From Conexibacter sp. CPCC 206217 (GTDB taxonomy: Bacteria > Actinomycetota > Thermoleophilia > Solirubrobacterales > Solirubrobacteraceae): 64,000 bases of DNA. A program made the translations under genes and the position numbers. Each line of letters starts with the position of its first letter. The first letter of the stretch is position 1. Below are positions 24,887 through 33,806 of this stretch, one piece after another. The stretch is taken from assembly GCF_030646165.1 (NCBI RefSeq), contig NZ_JAUTDO010000003.1, positions 186,001 to 250,000 of the forward strand, in the 5' to 3' direction. The notes below the pieces were generated by a model, which made no database searches, was not told the DNA's origin, and was given only the letters and a program-made list of their open reading frames with translations.

Positions 24887-27271
24887 ATGATCACCCGCAG
24901 AATGGCCGCGCTGCTCGGCACGGTCGCCGCTGCCGGCGCGCTCGCCGGCGCGACGGCCGCGCCCGCGCTCGCAGACCCCGTCACGGTCCTCGCCGAGAAC
25001 TTCGACGGTGCCACCATCCCCGACGGCTTCAGAGCCATCGACGGAACGTGGACGGTCGCCAACGGCCGTCTGACCGGCGTCTCCCCGAACAGCGCGACGA
25101 CGAACAAGATCACGTTCGGCCCGCACCTGCACGACTTCCAGTTCGAGGCGACCGTTCGCTTCGTCACGGTGACCGACGCAGCGCGATGGGCCGCGCTCGC
25201 GCTCGACATGCCCGCCGACGGCAGCGCGCCGTGGTGGCATGCCGCGATGCGCAGCGGCTCGACCGCCGCCAACGGCACCGAGTTCGCGCAGAGAACCGTC
25301 GCGAACGCGTGGGTCGTGACCAACGCCGCGCCTGCTCCGACCGCCGCCGGCACCGGCAGAGACGTCAGAGTCAAGATCGTCGTGCACGGCAACCGGGGCG
25401 AGTGGTACTTCAACGACGTGCTGACGCAGTCGACCACGTCGCTGCAGCGCTCTCAGTCGGGCGGCCTCGGCTTCGTCGTCAACGGCGGCAGAGTCGAGTT
25501 CGACGACGTCAAGGTCACCAAGCTCGACCGTCTGTCGCTCGTGCAGCCCAACGACGGCACCAACTACCCGCGCAACATCGCCCACCGCGGCTACTCGGCG
25601 ATCGCGCCCGAGAACACGCTCGCGGCCGAGGCGGCCGGTGCGCGCGCCGGCGCCGACTGGGTCGAGACCGACGTCACGACCAGCGCCGACGGCACGCCGT
25701 ACATCTCGCACGACGACACCGTCGACCGCACGACCGACGGCACGGGCGCGATCAAGAACCTGACCGACAGCTACCTCGACGTGCTCGACGCCGGCAGCTG
25801 GTTCGCGCCGGCCTACGCCGGCCAGAGATTGGAGACGTTGAGAGAGCTGCTGACCGAGGTCAAGCTCAGCCCGGCCGACTTCCTGCTCGAGATCAAGGCG
25901 CCGCAGAGCAGAGAGCAGGTCGCCAAGATCGTCAGAGAGGTCGTCGACGCCGGCATGATCGACCGCACGATCATCCAGAGCTTCGGCGACAACGAGCTGC
26001 GCTACGCGCGCGAGGCGAACGCCGACGTCCCGCTCGCGACGCTGCGCGGCGCGCTCGACGCCGACCCGGTCGCCGTCGCGAGAAGCCTCGACGTCGTCGC
26101 GTACAACCCCGACTGGGGCGCCCTGCGCGGCAAGCCCGAGGTGACGGCCGCGCTGAACGCCGCTGGCATCGCGGTCATGCCGTACACGGTCGACGACCCC
26201 AACCAGTGGGCGCTGATGCGCGACGAGGGCGTCGACGGCATCATCACCAACAAGCCGGGCGAGCTGACCGGCTGGGAGTGGGGCCTGAGAACGGCCGGCA
26301 GAAGCGGCGGCGTCACCAGAGCCGGCATCCTCGCGCCGGTCGACGGCGCGCAGTACAAGCGCGGCGAGTCGTTCTCGCTGTCGATCGACACGGGTGCCGC
26401 GGCGTCCGCTGCGGCGACGCTCGACGGCGCTGCGATCGCCGACGGCGCGACCGTCCGCGCCGCCGACCTGGCGCTCGGCGCGCACACCGTCAGGCTGACG
26501 ACGAGCAGCGGCACCGGTGCCACCAGAACCGCCACGGCGTCTTTCACGGTCGTCCCGTCGGTGACGGGCATCTCGCAGCTGATCGCCGCCGCGAGAGGCG
26601 TGCCGAACTCGCTGCGCCCGCAGTTGCTGGTCGATGCGCTCGCGCACCGCTGGGGCAGAATCGCCGGCACGCTGGTCGCGCATGACAGCGAGCTGGGCGA
26701 TGCGGCCGCGAGAGCGATCGGCGACGAGGCTGCCGCACTGGCCGCCGCCGAGGGTCCGGGCGAGGACGAGCCGGGCACCGGCATCCCCGGTCCGGAGGGT
26801 CCCAAGGGCGACAAGGGCGATCAGGGCGAGCCCGGTCCGGCTGGTCCGGAGGGCCCGGCTGGCAGAGACGGGACGAACGGCACCAACGGCGTCGACGGTG
26901 TCAACGGCAGAGACGGCGCCAACGGCGTCGACGGCACCAACGGCAGAGACGGCGCCGCCGGTCCGAGCGGTCCGGTCGGACCCGTCGGCCCGAAGGGCGA
27001 CACCGGCGCGAGAGGCGCCAACGGCCGCGACGCGATCGTCACGTGCAAGATCACGGGCACCAGCAGCAGCCAGAGAATCGCCTGCACGGTGACGTTCGGC
27101 GCGAGAGCGGCGGCTTCCAGCACGAGAGCCCGCCTCGTCAGAAACGGCCGCACGTACGCGAAGGGGCGCGTCAAGGCGCTCAAGCCGGTCCGCAAGGTCA
27201 AGCGCGGCCGCTACACGCTGCGTGTCGCGAACGGCCACAAGGTCGTCGCGGCGAAGGTGACGGTGCGTTGA
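24887..27271 (+). CDS. Secreted glycerophosphodiester phosphodiesterase with collagen-like tail
   Basis: A 794-residue exported enzyme. ATG 24887 has AGGAG at 24878-24882. A signal sequence ends near ALA-DP. Residues about 30-215 look like a laminin-G or DUF1080-type beta-sandwich. The GDPD domain starts at AHRGYSAIAPENT with H233, followed by ETDVTTSADGTPYISHDDT and LLEIK; it hydrolyses glycerophosphodiesters to glycerol phosphate and alcohol. An Ig-like segment and a short helical region follow. Residues about 632-715 are Gly-X-Y collagen-like repeats (GPEGPKGDKGDQGEPGPAG). A basic domain with two cysteines ends the protein. AGA dominates arginine. The collagen stalk probably displays or trimerises the enzyme at the surface (inference). 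Confidence 0.9.
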   Translation: MITRRMAALLGTVAAAGALAGATAAPALADPVTVLAENFDGATIPDGFRAIDGTWTVANGRLTGVSPNSATTNKITFGPHLHDFQFEATVRFVTVTDAARWAALALDMPADGSAPWWHAAMRSGSTAANGTEFAQRTVANAWVVTNAAPAPTAAGTGRDVRVKIVVHGNRGEWYFNDVLTQSTTSLQRSQSGGLGFVVNGGRVEFDDVKVTKLDRLSLVQPNDGTNYPRNIAHRGYSAIAPENTLAAEAAGARAGADWVETDVTTSADGTPYISHDDTVDRTTDGTGAIKNLTDSYLDVLDAGSWFAPAYAGQRLETLRELLTEVKLSPADFLLEIKAPQSREQVAKIVREVVDAGMIDRTIIQSFGDNELRYAREANADVPLATLRGALDADPVAVARSLDVVAYNPDWGALRGKPEVTAALNAAGIAVMPYTVDDPNQWALMRDEGVDGIITNKPGELTGWEWGLRTAGRSGGVTRAGILAPVDGAQYKRGESFSLSIDTGAAASAAATLDGAAIADGATVRAADLALGAHTVRLTTSSGTGATRTATASFTVVPSVTGISQLIAAARGVPNSLRPQLLVDALAHRWGRIAGTLVAHDSELGDAAARAIGDEAAALAAAEGPGEDEPGTGIPGPEGPKGDKGDQGEPGPAGPEGPAGRDGTNGTNGVDGVNGRDGANGVDGTNGRDGAAGPSGPVGPVGPKGDTGARGANGRDAIVTCKITGTSSSQRIACTVTFGARAAASSTRARLVRNGRTYAKGRVKALKPVRKVKRGRYTLRVANGHKVVAAKVTVR

Positions 27272-27303
27272 GGCGCACGTCACTCTTGAAGTGATGTGAG
27301 CAG

Positions 27304-27333
27304 ACGGCGGCGGCCCGCGAGGGCCGCCGCCGT
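27304..27333 (+). terminator. Strong hairpin with GCGA tetraloop
   Basis: CGGCGGCGGCCC at 27305-27316 pairs perfectly with GGGCCGCCGCCG at 27321-27332 around a GNRA-type loop GCGA, and A27304 can pair with T27333. It lies 33 bases after the glycerophosphodiesterase stop and probably ends that transcript. Confidence 0.75.
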
Positions 27334-27365
27334 TCGCGTCTCCGGCTCGCTATCTTCGAACGACG

Positions 27366-27572
27366 ATGGCGAGCTACTCAGATCCCACCTGCGGCTGCGG
27401 CGTCTGCGGCAGCGACGTGCCCCCGCTGATCGGCAGCGTGCTGACCGGCGTCGGGATGACCCTGGCGCAGGCCGCCAGAGCGCTCGAAGAGGGCCGCGAG
27501 CCGAACCTCACCCATGTCCAGCGCGAGATGGTCGAGCGCTGGGCGGAGCAGCAGATCGGCGCGGGCGCCTAG
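27366..27572 (+). CDS. Small cysteine-containing protein, unknown
   Basis: A 68-residue protein starting at ATG 27366. The first 16 residues hold CGCGVCGS, whose three cysteines could bind a metal or form a disulphide. Two helices follow, ALEEGREPNLTHVQREMVER among them. It is cytoplasmic by composition, with no signal. The stop TAG shares bases with the TAG of the convergent DUF3159 gene (CTAG overlap at 27569-27572). I do not recognise the family, but length, codon use and compact packing suggest a real gene. Confidence 0.6.
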   Translation: MASYSDPTCGCGVCGSDVPPLIGSVLTGVGMTLAQAARALEEGREPNLTHVQREMVERWAEQQIGAGA

Positions 27573-28273
27573 TGCGGCGCGGCTGCGTCGTCGGGCTCTG
27601 AGCCCGACGACGGGCGCGGCTGCAGCGCGCCCTCCTGGCGCAGCACGAGCCACGACAGCCACATGCCGACGGCGAACAGCGGCAGGCCCATCGCGACTTT
27701 CGCGACGCCGAGCGCGACGACCGCACCGGCGAAGTAGAGCGGCAGCTGGACCGCGAGGCGGGCGGCGAAGACGGCGACCCAGATCCACGTCACGTGGGTG
27801 TAGATGCGGACCTTGTCCGGATCTCTGCGCCAGCCCATGCCGGTCTGCGAGACGAGGCCGAGCGCGACGCCGGCGACCGGCCAGCGGAAGACGATCGAGC
27901 CGACGAGACCGATCACGTAGGCGCCGCTCAGCAGCAGGCCGGGGAGGAAGAAGTCCTCCGCCTTGCCGGTGCGCGAGACGACGAACGCCGCGATCGCGAT
28001 CCCAGCGAGCCCGGACAGCGCGAACTGGACCGTCTGTCTGCGCACGAGCCGCGCGATCGCCATCACGACGCTGATCGCGACCGCGACGATCGCGGCGCTG
28101 CTCGGTTCCAGGCCGCCGATGCTGTAGGCGATCACGAACGCGGCCGCCGGCACGGCCGACTCGATGATCCCGAGCGGCCCGCCGAGCGCCTCCGCAAACG
28201 CGGCGCTCGCCGTCGGCGCCTGTGCCGCGGCAGCGATCCCGTCCCGGCGCGGGTCGTGGTGCTCGTCGCTCAT
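27569..28273 (-). CDS. DUF3159 membrane protein
   Basis: A 234-residue integral membrane protein that resembles actinobacterial DUF3159 proteins. The start ATG 28273 (MSDEHHDPRRDG) is preferred over one at 28312 because it begins the hydrophilic N-tail common in the family. Five to six membrane segments follow, among them PAAAFVIAYSI, AIVAVAISVVMAI, LSGLAGIAIAAFVV, LLLSGAYVIGLVGSIVF and VALGVAKVAMGLPLF. The motif FRWPVAG and the loop GMGWRRDPDKVRIYTHVTW are characteristic. The molecular role of the family is unknown. Confidence 0.8.
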   Translation of the reverse strand: MSDEHHDPRRDGIAAAAQAPTASAAFAEALGGPLGIIESAVPAAAFVIAYSIGGLEPSSAAIVAVAISVVMAIARLVRRQTVQFALSGLAGIAIAAFVVSRTGKAEDFFLPGLLLSGAYVIGLVGSIVFRWPVAGVALGLVSQTGMGWRRDPDKVRIYTHVTWIWVAVFAARLAVQLPLYFAGAVVALGVAKVAMGLPLFAVGMWLSWLVLRQEGALQPRPSSGSEPDDAAAPH

Positions 28274-28397
28274 GGGGTCATGTTGACGGAGTCGGCGAGC
28301 CGGCGGCGGCATGCCTGCGCGACGAGGCGAACTTCGGTGCCCAAAGCCCTCTGGGCAACGTGCTCACGCTCTTCGCGATCGAACCTCTTCCGTCGCG

Positions 28398-29450
28398 CTA
28401 GGCGGCGACGAGGACGGGCGTACCGATGTCGACGCGCTCGTAGAGGTCGATCACGTCGGCGGGGTCCATGCGGACGCAGCCGTGGGAGGCGGCGCTGCCG
28501 AGCGAGCCGATGTCCGCGGTGCCGTGGAAACCGACGGAGCCGTTGAAGCCGATCCAGCGCGCCACGAGCGGGTTGTTCGGGGCGCCGCCCGGGATCGTCT
28601 GGCCGGCGAGGTCGCCCGCCCACTCCGACTGGGGGACGTTCCACGGCGGGTCGACCTGCATCGACTGCACGACGAACTGGCCCTCGGGCGTCGGGTACTC
28701 GGCGGAGCCGACGGCGACGCCGTAGCTGGTCGTCAGCTCGCCTCTGACGAAGACGCGCACGGTCGTGCTCGACTTCGAGACGGTGACGACGGTCGGCGTG
28801 GCCTCCCACACCTGGTCGGTCGTCTTCGCGGGCGGGACGACGATCGTCTGGGCTCTGAAGCTGCGCTCGCCGCGCGGCTGGTGCAGCGCCCGCACGATCT
28901 GCTTCTGCAGCTTCGCCGGGTCCTTCAATCTCGCGCCGTCCTGCGACTCGGTCACCGAGACGCTGTCGACGGCGATCGCCAGCGAGGCGTCGACGGCGGG
29001 CTTCTCGACCGATCTCGTGATTCTGTCGACGAACGCGGCGACGGCTCTTCTGTTGACCGCGACGATGATCTTCTCGTTGCCCTCGACTCTGCCGCCGGTC
29101 AGCTCGCGCCAGCCGCGCTGGAGGAAGTTGCCCTGCTCGCCATGTGCAAGCGCGCGGCGGATCGCGCCATCGAACGAGATGCCGACTCTCGCGTCGGACG
29201 CTTTCAGCTCGACGGTTCTGCCGTCGACCTCGACCTTGACCGATCGCTGCGCCGGCTTGCCGACGCGTCTCTTCAGCAGCACGCGCGCCTCGGCCGGCGA
29301 CTTGCCGCCGACATCGACGCCGGCGATCGTCACGCCCTTCGGGATGCGGTCGCTGGCGGCGCTCGCGTTGTAGCCGAGAAAGCCGACGCCCACGGCTGCG
29401 AGCAGCAGCAGGGCACCAGCTATGAGCAGGAGCGTCCGTGCTCGAGTCAT
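28398..29450 (-). CDS. L,D-transpeptidase (YkuD) with N-terminal peptidoglycan-binding-like domain
   Basis: A 350-residue exported enzyme that forms 3-3 cross-links in peptidoglycan or attaches proteins to it. ATG 29450 gives MTRARTLLLIAGALLLLAAV, a signal anchor; an upstream GTG at 29468 would add six residues. GVTIAGVDVGGKSPAEA opens a YoaR/PG-binding-4-like domain, common in actinobacterial L,D-transpeptidases. The YkuD domain fills the last 130 residues, with HGTADIGSLGSAASHGCVRM containing the catalytic cysteine. AGA codons are frequent. It is divergent from murB across 239 bases, so both face the same wall-synthesis theme. Confidence 0.92.
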   Translation of the reverse strand: MTRARTLLLIAGALLLLAAVGVGFLGYNASAASDRIPKGVTIAGVDVGGKSPAEARVLLKRRVGKPAQRSVKVEVDGRTVELKASDARVGISFDGAIRRALAHGEQGNFLQRGWRELTGGRVEGNEKIIVAVNRRAVAAFVDRITRSVEKPAVDASLAIAVDSVSVTESQDGARLKDPAKLQKQIVRALHQPRGERSFRAQTIVVPPAKTTDQVWEATPTVVTVSKSSTTVRVFVRGELTTSYGVAVGSAEYPTPEGQFVVQSMQVDPPWNVPQSEWAGDLAGQTIPGGAPNNPLVARWIGFNGSVGFHGTADIGSLGSAASHGCVRMDPADVIDLYERVDIGTPVLVAA

Positions 29451-29554
29451 GTTGGATCGTGTCGACACGTCGCAAGAAGGTAGCGGTCGCGGCGGCAGGC
29501 GTTACAAGATCGCCTGCATATGGCGGCTGGGCATGTCAGCATCGAGACCTCGAT

Positions 29555-29622
29555 CGGGTCGCTTCGCTGCCGACCGCGCGAGGCGCCGAGCGGTCTCGCG
29601 CGGGTCGCTGCGCTGCCGATCG
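29555..29622 (+). repeat. 22-bp imperfect direct repeats between L,D-transpeptidase and murB
   Basis: The two copies, at 29555-29576 and 29601-29622, begin CGGGTCGCT and continue with CGCTGCCGA and CG, differing at two positions. They lie 46 bases apart in the divergent promoter region, so they could be a shared regulatory site or a decayed duplication. No other feature is apparent in this 239-base gap. Confidence 0.4.
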
Positions 29623-29689
29623 GGCGACGCCAAGCGGGTGGCCAGCCCTCCGCGCCCGGTCCGCGCGCCGGTCGCTATCGTCGCGGTCC

Positions 29690-30742
29690 GTGCCGATCAG
29701 GTCTCAATCCGACACCATCGCGACGCCGCTCGCGCCGCTGACGACGCTGCGGCTCGGCGGACCCGCGCGCAGGCTGATCGCGGTGACGAGCGAGACCGAG
29801 CTGGTCAGCGCCGTGACGGAGCTGGACGCGGCCGGCGAGCCGTTGCTGGTGCTGGCGGGCGGCTCCAACGTCGTGATCGCCGACGCCGGCTTCGACGGCA
29901 CCGTCGTGCACGTGCGCACGTACGGGATCTCCCCTGTGGGAAGCGACGAGGCGATCCTCGACGTGCAGGCCGGGGAGCCGTGGGACGGCGTCGTCGCGTA
30001 CGCCGTCGAGCACGGGCTGGCAGGGATCGAAGCGCTGTCGGGCATCCCCGGATCGGCGGGCGCGACGCCGATCCAGAACGTCGGCGCCTACGGGCAGGAC
30101 GTCAGCCAGACGATCGTCGCGGTGCGCGTGTTGGACCGCGCGAGCGGGCACGTGCTGGAGCTACCGGCCGCCGACTGCGACTTCCGCTACCGCACCAGCG
30201 CGTTCAAGGGCCGCGACGAGCGGATCGTGCTGTCGGTGCGGTTCGGGCTGGGTGATGCTCCCACGCCGATCGCCTACGCCGAGCTGGCGCGGGCGCTCGG
30301 GGTCGCGGTCGGGGCGCGGGCGCCGCTCGCCGACGTGCGCGCGGCGGTGCTGGGGTTGCGGCGCGGCAAGGGGATGGTGGTCGATCCAGCCGATCCCGAC
30401 TCGGTCAGCGCCGGCTCGTTCTTCACCAACCCGATCCTCGCCGCGGACGCGTTCGCCGCGCTCGCCGCCGCCGCGGGCGATCCGCCGCCGCCGGCGTTCC
30501 CGGAGCCCGACGGCCGCGTCAAGACGTCGGCCGCATGGCTGATCCAGCACGCCGGCTTCGAGCGCGGGACCGCGCGCGGCCGCGTCGGGATCTCCTCCAA
30601 GCACACGCTCGCGCTCGTCAACCGCGGTGGCGCGACGACCGCGGAGCTGGTCGCGTTCGCACGCGAGATCGCCGCCGGCGTCGAGCGCGCGTTCGGCGTC
30701 CGGCTCGTGCCGGAACCGGTCTTCGTCGGGCATCGCTGGTAG
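29690..30742 (+). CDS. murB: UDP-N-acetylmuramate dehydrogenase
   Basis: A 350-residue flavoenzyme that reduces UDP-N-acetylglucosamine enolpyruvate to UDP-N-acetylmuramate with NADPH, in the cytoplasm. GTG 29690 gives VPIRSQSDTIATPLAPLTTLRLGG, where TLRLGG is the usual beginning of the FAD domain. FAD motifs LAGGSNVVIAD and GIPGSAGATPIQNVGAYG are clear, and the catalytic serine lies in SAGSFFTNPI. The length and insert pattern fit the type I (E. coli-like) enzyme, whereas many Gram-positives carry type II. No SD is obvious. It is monocistronic, with a convergent oxidoreductase downstream. Confidence 0.93.
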   Translation: MPIRSQSDTIATPLAPLTTLRLGGPARRLIAVTSETELVSAVTELDAAGEPLLVLAGGSNVVIADAGFDGTVVHVRTYGISPVGSDEAILDVQAGEPWDGVVAYAVEHGLAGIEALSGIPGSAGATPIQNVGAYGQDVSQTIVAVRVLDRASGHVLELPAADCDFRYRTSAFKGRDERIVLSVRFGLGDAPTPIAYAELARALGVAVGARAPLADVRAAVLGLRRGKGMVVDPADPDSVSAGSFFTNPILAADAFAALAAAAGDPPPPAFPEPDGRVKTSAAWLIQHAGFERGTARGRVGISSKHTLALVNRGGATTAELVAFAREIAAGVERAFGVRLVPEPVFVGHRW

Positions 30743-30813
30743 CGCGTCGGCACGGGAGTCCGCGGCAGCGCGTGAGCCCGCGGCGGCACCCTGCCGGCGG
30801 CGGCGGCGATTGA

Positions 30814-31818
30814 CTAGACCCGCACCAGCATCTTGCCGATGTTCGCCCCGTTCAGCAGCTCGATGAACGCCTGCGGCGTGGATTCGAAGCCGTCGACGAT
30901 CGTCTCGCGGTAGCGCAGCGCGCCGGACGCCATCCAGCCGCCCACCTGTGCGAGGAATCTGTCGCGCAGGTGAACGTGGTCGCCCACGAGCATGCCGCGG
31001 ATCTGGCCGCGCGTCTGTATCAGGCGGTCGAGGTTGCGCGGGCCGGGCGTCGCCTCGGTCGCGTTGTAGATCGAGATCGCGCCGCAGACGGCGATCCGGC
31101 CGCGGACCCGCAGCGACCCGATCGCCGCCTCGAGCTGCTCGCCGCCGACGCTGTCGAAGAAGACGTCGATCCCGTCAGGGGCGATCGCGCGCAGCTGCGG
31201 GCGCACCGGCGTCTGCTTGTAGTCGATCGCGCTCTCGCAGCCGAGCTCCTCGATCACGTAGCTGGTCTTGGCCGGCCCGCCGGCGATCCCGATCACGCGC
31301 GTGGCGCCGAGCAGCCGCGCGAGCTGCGCCGCGGCGCTGCCGACCGCGCCGGCCGCGGAGGAGATCAGCACGACGTCGCCGTCTCTCACGGGCGCGACCT
31401 CGACGAGCCCGGCGTACGCGGTGAGGCCGGGCATCCCGAGCACGCCGAGGTACGCCTGCTCGGGCACGACCGTCGCGTCGACCTTCTGCGCGCGTCGCGC
31501 GGGGATCAGCGCGAGGTCGCGCCAGCCGGCGCCGTGCAGGACGCGGTCGCCGCGCGCGAACCGCTCGTCGCCGGAGGCGATCACCTCGCCGACCGCGCCG
31601 CCGTCCATCACCGCGCCGACCTCGAACGGCGCGATGTAGGACGTGCGATCGCTCATGCGTCCGCGCATGTACGGATCGACGCTGAGCCAGTGGTTGCGCA
31701 CCAGCAGTTCGCCCTCGGCCGGCTCCGCCAGCTCGTGCTCGACGAACGCGAAGTCGTCGAGCGTGGGCTCGCCGTGCGGGCGCTGTCTGAGGTGGATCTC
31801 GCGTGCGGTCAGGTCCAT
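30814..31818 (-). CDS. NADP-dependent medium-chain oxidoreductase (CurA / LTB4-dehydrogenase type)
   Basis: A 334-residue zinc-free medium-chain reductase that probably reduces alpha,beta-unsaturated ketones or aldehydes with NADPH. ATG 31818 is chosen for the GAGAGGAA site upstream. LSVDPYMRGRMSD is the hallmark of the CurA/YncB subgroup. The nucleotide-binding part has LISSAAGAVGSAAAQLARLLG, and FFDSVGGEQLEAAIG is typical. No zinc-ligand cysteine pattern is visible. It follows rpiA by 33 bases on the same strand. Function of the pairing is unclear; it may be a general detoxification enzyme. Confidence 0.88.
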   Translation of the reverse strand: MDLTAREIHLRQRPHGEPTLDDFAFVEHELAEPAEGELLVRNHWLSVDPYMRGRMSDRTSYIAPFEVGAVMDGGAVGEVIASGDERFARGDRVLHGAGWRDLALIPARRAQKVDATVVPEQAYLGVLGMPGLTAYAGLVEVAPVRDGDVVLISSAAGAVGSAAAQLARLLGATRVIGIAGGPAKTSYVIEELGCESAIDYKQTPVRPQLRAIAPDGIDVFFDSVGGEQLEAAIGSLRVRGRIAVCGAISIYNATEATPGPRNLDRLIQTRGQIRGMLVGDHVHLRDRFLAQVGGWMASGALRYRETIVDGFESTPQAFIELLNGANIGKMLVRV

Positions 31819-31851
31819 CGACGACGTTCCTCTCGATCTCACATGCTGCGG

Positions 31852-32508
31852 TCAGATGCGGAGGTGCTCGACGCCGCTCGCGCGCGCGATCAGCACGTCG
31901 TGCACCATCGCAGATGGGAACAGGCCGTGGTCGACGATTCCGGGCGTCGCCTCCAGCCGCTGCGCCAGCGCGGCCGGGTCGTCGATCGGCTCGTGCAGGT
32001 CGGCGATCAGGCCGTTGTCGGGCGAGCGCGGGGTGTCCGGGCGCAGGCGCGCCATCGGCAGCCGCCGCAGCGTCGAGGCGAGGCCGAACTCGTGCAGCTC
32101 CAGCGGCACCGGAGCGTGCAGCCGCTCGACGGTCTTGTCGGAGGAGGCGATCACGACGAAGCGGTCCGCGGCGGCCGCGACGAGCCGCTCGCGCGTGTGC
32201 GCGCCGCCGCCGCCCTTGATCAGCCAGCCGTCGGGCGCGACCTGGTCGGCGCCGTCGATCGCGACGTCCAGCTCCGACAGCTCGAACGGCTCGACCTGCA
32301 GACCCAGCGCGCGCGCCGCCGCCTCGGTGCGCGGCGAGGTCGCGACCCAGCGCATCCGCTTGAGGTTGCGAGCGGCGAGCGCCGGCAGCAGGTACGCGAC
32401 CGTCGAGCCGGTCCCGAGCCCGACCTTCTGGCCGTCTTCCACGAGCAGCGCCGCGGCCTCCGCCGACGCCTGCTTCTGCTGTTCGATCTCCGCCGCACTC
32501 GTCGTCAT
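31852..32508 (-). CDS. rpiA: Ribose-5-phosphate isomerase A
   Basis: A 218-residue enzyme interconverting ribose 5-phosphate and ribulose 5-phosphate in the pentose phosphate pathway. The substrate-binding GLGTGSTVAYLL is at residues 30-41, DVAIDGADQV holds a catalytic Asp, and KGGGGAHTRERLV and SSDK follow as in RpiA. Length is normal for the family. ATG 32508. It lies 43 bases after the AI-2E-type transporter gene and 33 before the oxidoreductase, in one leftward group. Confidence 0.94.
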   Translation of the reverse strand: MTTSAAEIEQQKQASAEAAALLVEDGQKVGLGTGSTVAYLLPALAARNLKRMRWVATSPRTEAAARALGLQVEPFELSELDVAIDGADQVAPDGWLIKGGGGAHTRERLVAAAADRFVVIASSDKTVERLHAPVPLELHEFGLASTLRRLPMARLRPDTPRSPDNGLIADLHEPIDDPAALAQRLEATPGIVDHGLFPSAMVHDVLIARASGVEHLRI

Positions 32509-32551
32509 GGGGCGCAGGGTAGATGGTCCGCCCGTCGCCGCGCCGGGCGAT

Positions 32552-33718
32552 TCAGTCGGCCGCTGCGCCGGCCGGGGTCTCGACCGCCGCGACGGGCGCG
32601 CGCATCGACTCCATCCGCTCGCGCCGCGGCCGGCCGGCCTCGCGGATGACGATCTTCAGCACGGCGGCGAACGGGACCGCGAGGATCGCCCCGACGACGC
32701 CGAGGATCGAGCTTGCCACGAGTACCGAGACGATCGTCGTGAACGCCGTCAGCTCGACCGCGCGGCGGTAGACGAGCGGGTAGACGACGTAGTTCTCGAT
32801 CTGCTGGTAGATCAGCTGGATCACGAGCATGCCGCCGGCCGCGAGCGGGCTGACGGTGAGCGCGACGGCGACGAGGATCACGGCCGCGATCGTCGCGCCG
32901 ACCTGCGGGATCAGGTCCAGGAAGGCCGCTATCACCGCCAGCACGATCGGGAACGGCAGCCCGAACGCCCACGCGGACAGGCCCGCGACCGTGCCCGCGA
33001 CGCACGAGATCGCGACGTTGCCGATCAGCGACGAGGAGACCGCCCTGATCGACTCCTCCAGGATCGGGCGCCAGCGCGCCTCGACCGCCGGGTGCGCGAA
33101 GCCGAACAGCCAGTCGGTGATCTTCGGCCGCTCCATCAGCAGGAACAGCGCGAGGAAGCTGAGCGTGACGAGCGAGAGGAGCGAGCCGAAGACGCCGCCC
33201 GCGACGCCGAGCAGCGTCGTCGCCGCCTCCGGCAGGCCCGAGGCGAGGTCCTTCAGCGCGTTTCTGACGGTGTCCTGGTTGCCGGAGGAGACGAACGTCT
33301 CGAACGCTCTGCTGCTGGTCAGGTCGTCCCAATACTCCGGCAGGTGCTCGATGAAGTCGTGCACCTGACCCCACAGCGGGCCGACGGTGATCGCGATGAT
33401 CAGGAAGGCGGCGAGGAACAGGCCGACGAAGACGGTCAGCGCCGCGCGGCCGCGCGGCCAGCCGCGTTCCACGAGCGCGCTGACGACGGGGTCGAGCCCG
33501 AGCGCGAGCACGCCGGCGACGAAGATCGACAGCAGCGCGCCGAGCGACAGCAGCGCCAGCATCACGGCCGCGCCGAAGGCGGCTATCAGCAGCAGCGTGC
33601 GGACCGGAACGATCAGCTCGACCTGCTTGCGCTGCGGACGGGCTGGGAGGGCGGGCGGCGCCGGCGGTGCGGGCGGCGCCGGGGGCACGGCGGGCGGCTG
33701 CGGCGGCTGCTGGCTCAC
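32552..33718 (-). CDS. AI-2E transporter family membrane protein
   Basis: A 388-residue polytopic membrane protein of the AI-2E/TqsA/PerM family. A Pro/Ala-rich N-terminal tail (about 30 residues) is unusual and precedes RKQVELIVPVRTLLLIAAFG. About eight membrane segments follow. Family landmarks are LALGLDPVVSALVERGWPRG, the coiled extracytoplasmic stretch around 115-165, and the C-terminal ENYVVYPLVYRRAVELTAF. Members are permeases or Na+/H+ antiporters; the substrate cannot be assigned here. GTG 33718 is the start. The gene is divergent from the AIM24-like gene by 88 bases. Confidence 0.88.
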   Translation of the reverse strand: MSQQPPQPPAVPPAPPAPPAPPALPARPQRKQVELIVPVRTLLLIAAFGAAVMLALLSLGALLSIFVAGVLALGLDPVVSALVERGWPRGRAALTVFVGLFLAAFLIIAITVGPLWGQVHDFIEHLPEYWDDLTSSRAFETFVSSGNQDTVRNALKDLASGLPEAATTLLGVAGGVFGSLLSLVTLSFLALFLLMERPKITDWLFGFAHPAVEARWRPILEESIRAVSSSLIGNVAISCVAGTVAGLSAWAFGLPFPIVLAVIAAFLDLIPQVGATIAAVILVAVALTVSPLAAGGMLVIQLIYQQIENYVVYPLVYRRAVELTAFTTIVSVLVASSILGVVGAILAVPFAAVLKIVIREAGRPRRERMESMRAPVAAVETPAGAAAD

Positions 33719-33806
33719 GCGCGCACTCTAAGCGGCGCAGCGGCGGCACGCCGGGAGCCGCCGCGGGGCCCTCAAGTCCGTCCGCGCGAGCGTCGAGTAT
33801 CGGGGT

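Noticed and set aside
26776..27032. Regular repeats that could suggest a CRISPR array or satellite
   Set aside because: They are codons for Gly-X-Y collagen triplets of the GDPD protein, in frame and without spacers.
30743..30813. GC-rich hairpin between murB and the oxidoreductase
   Set aside because: Arms contain a mismatch and no convincing stem could be drawn.
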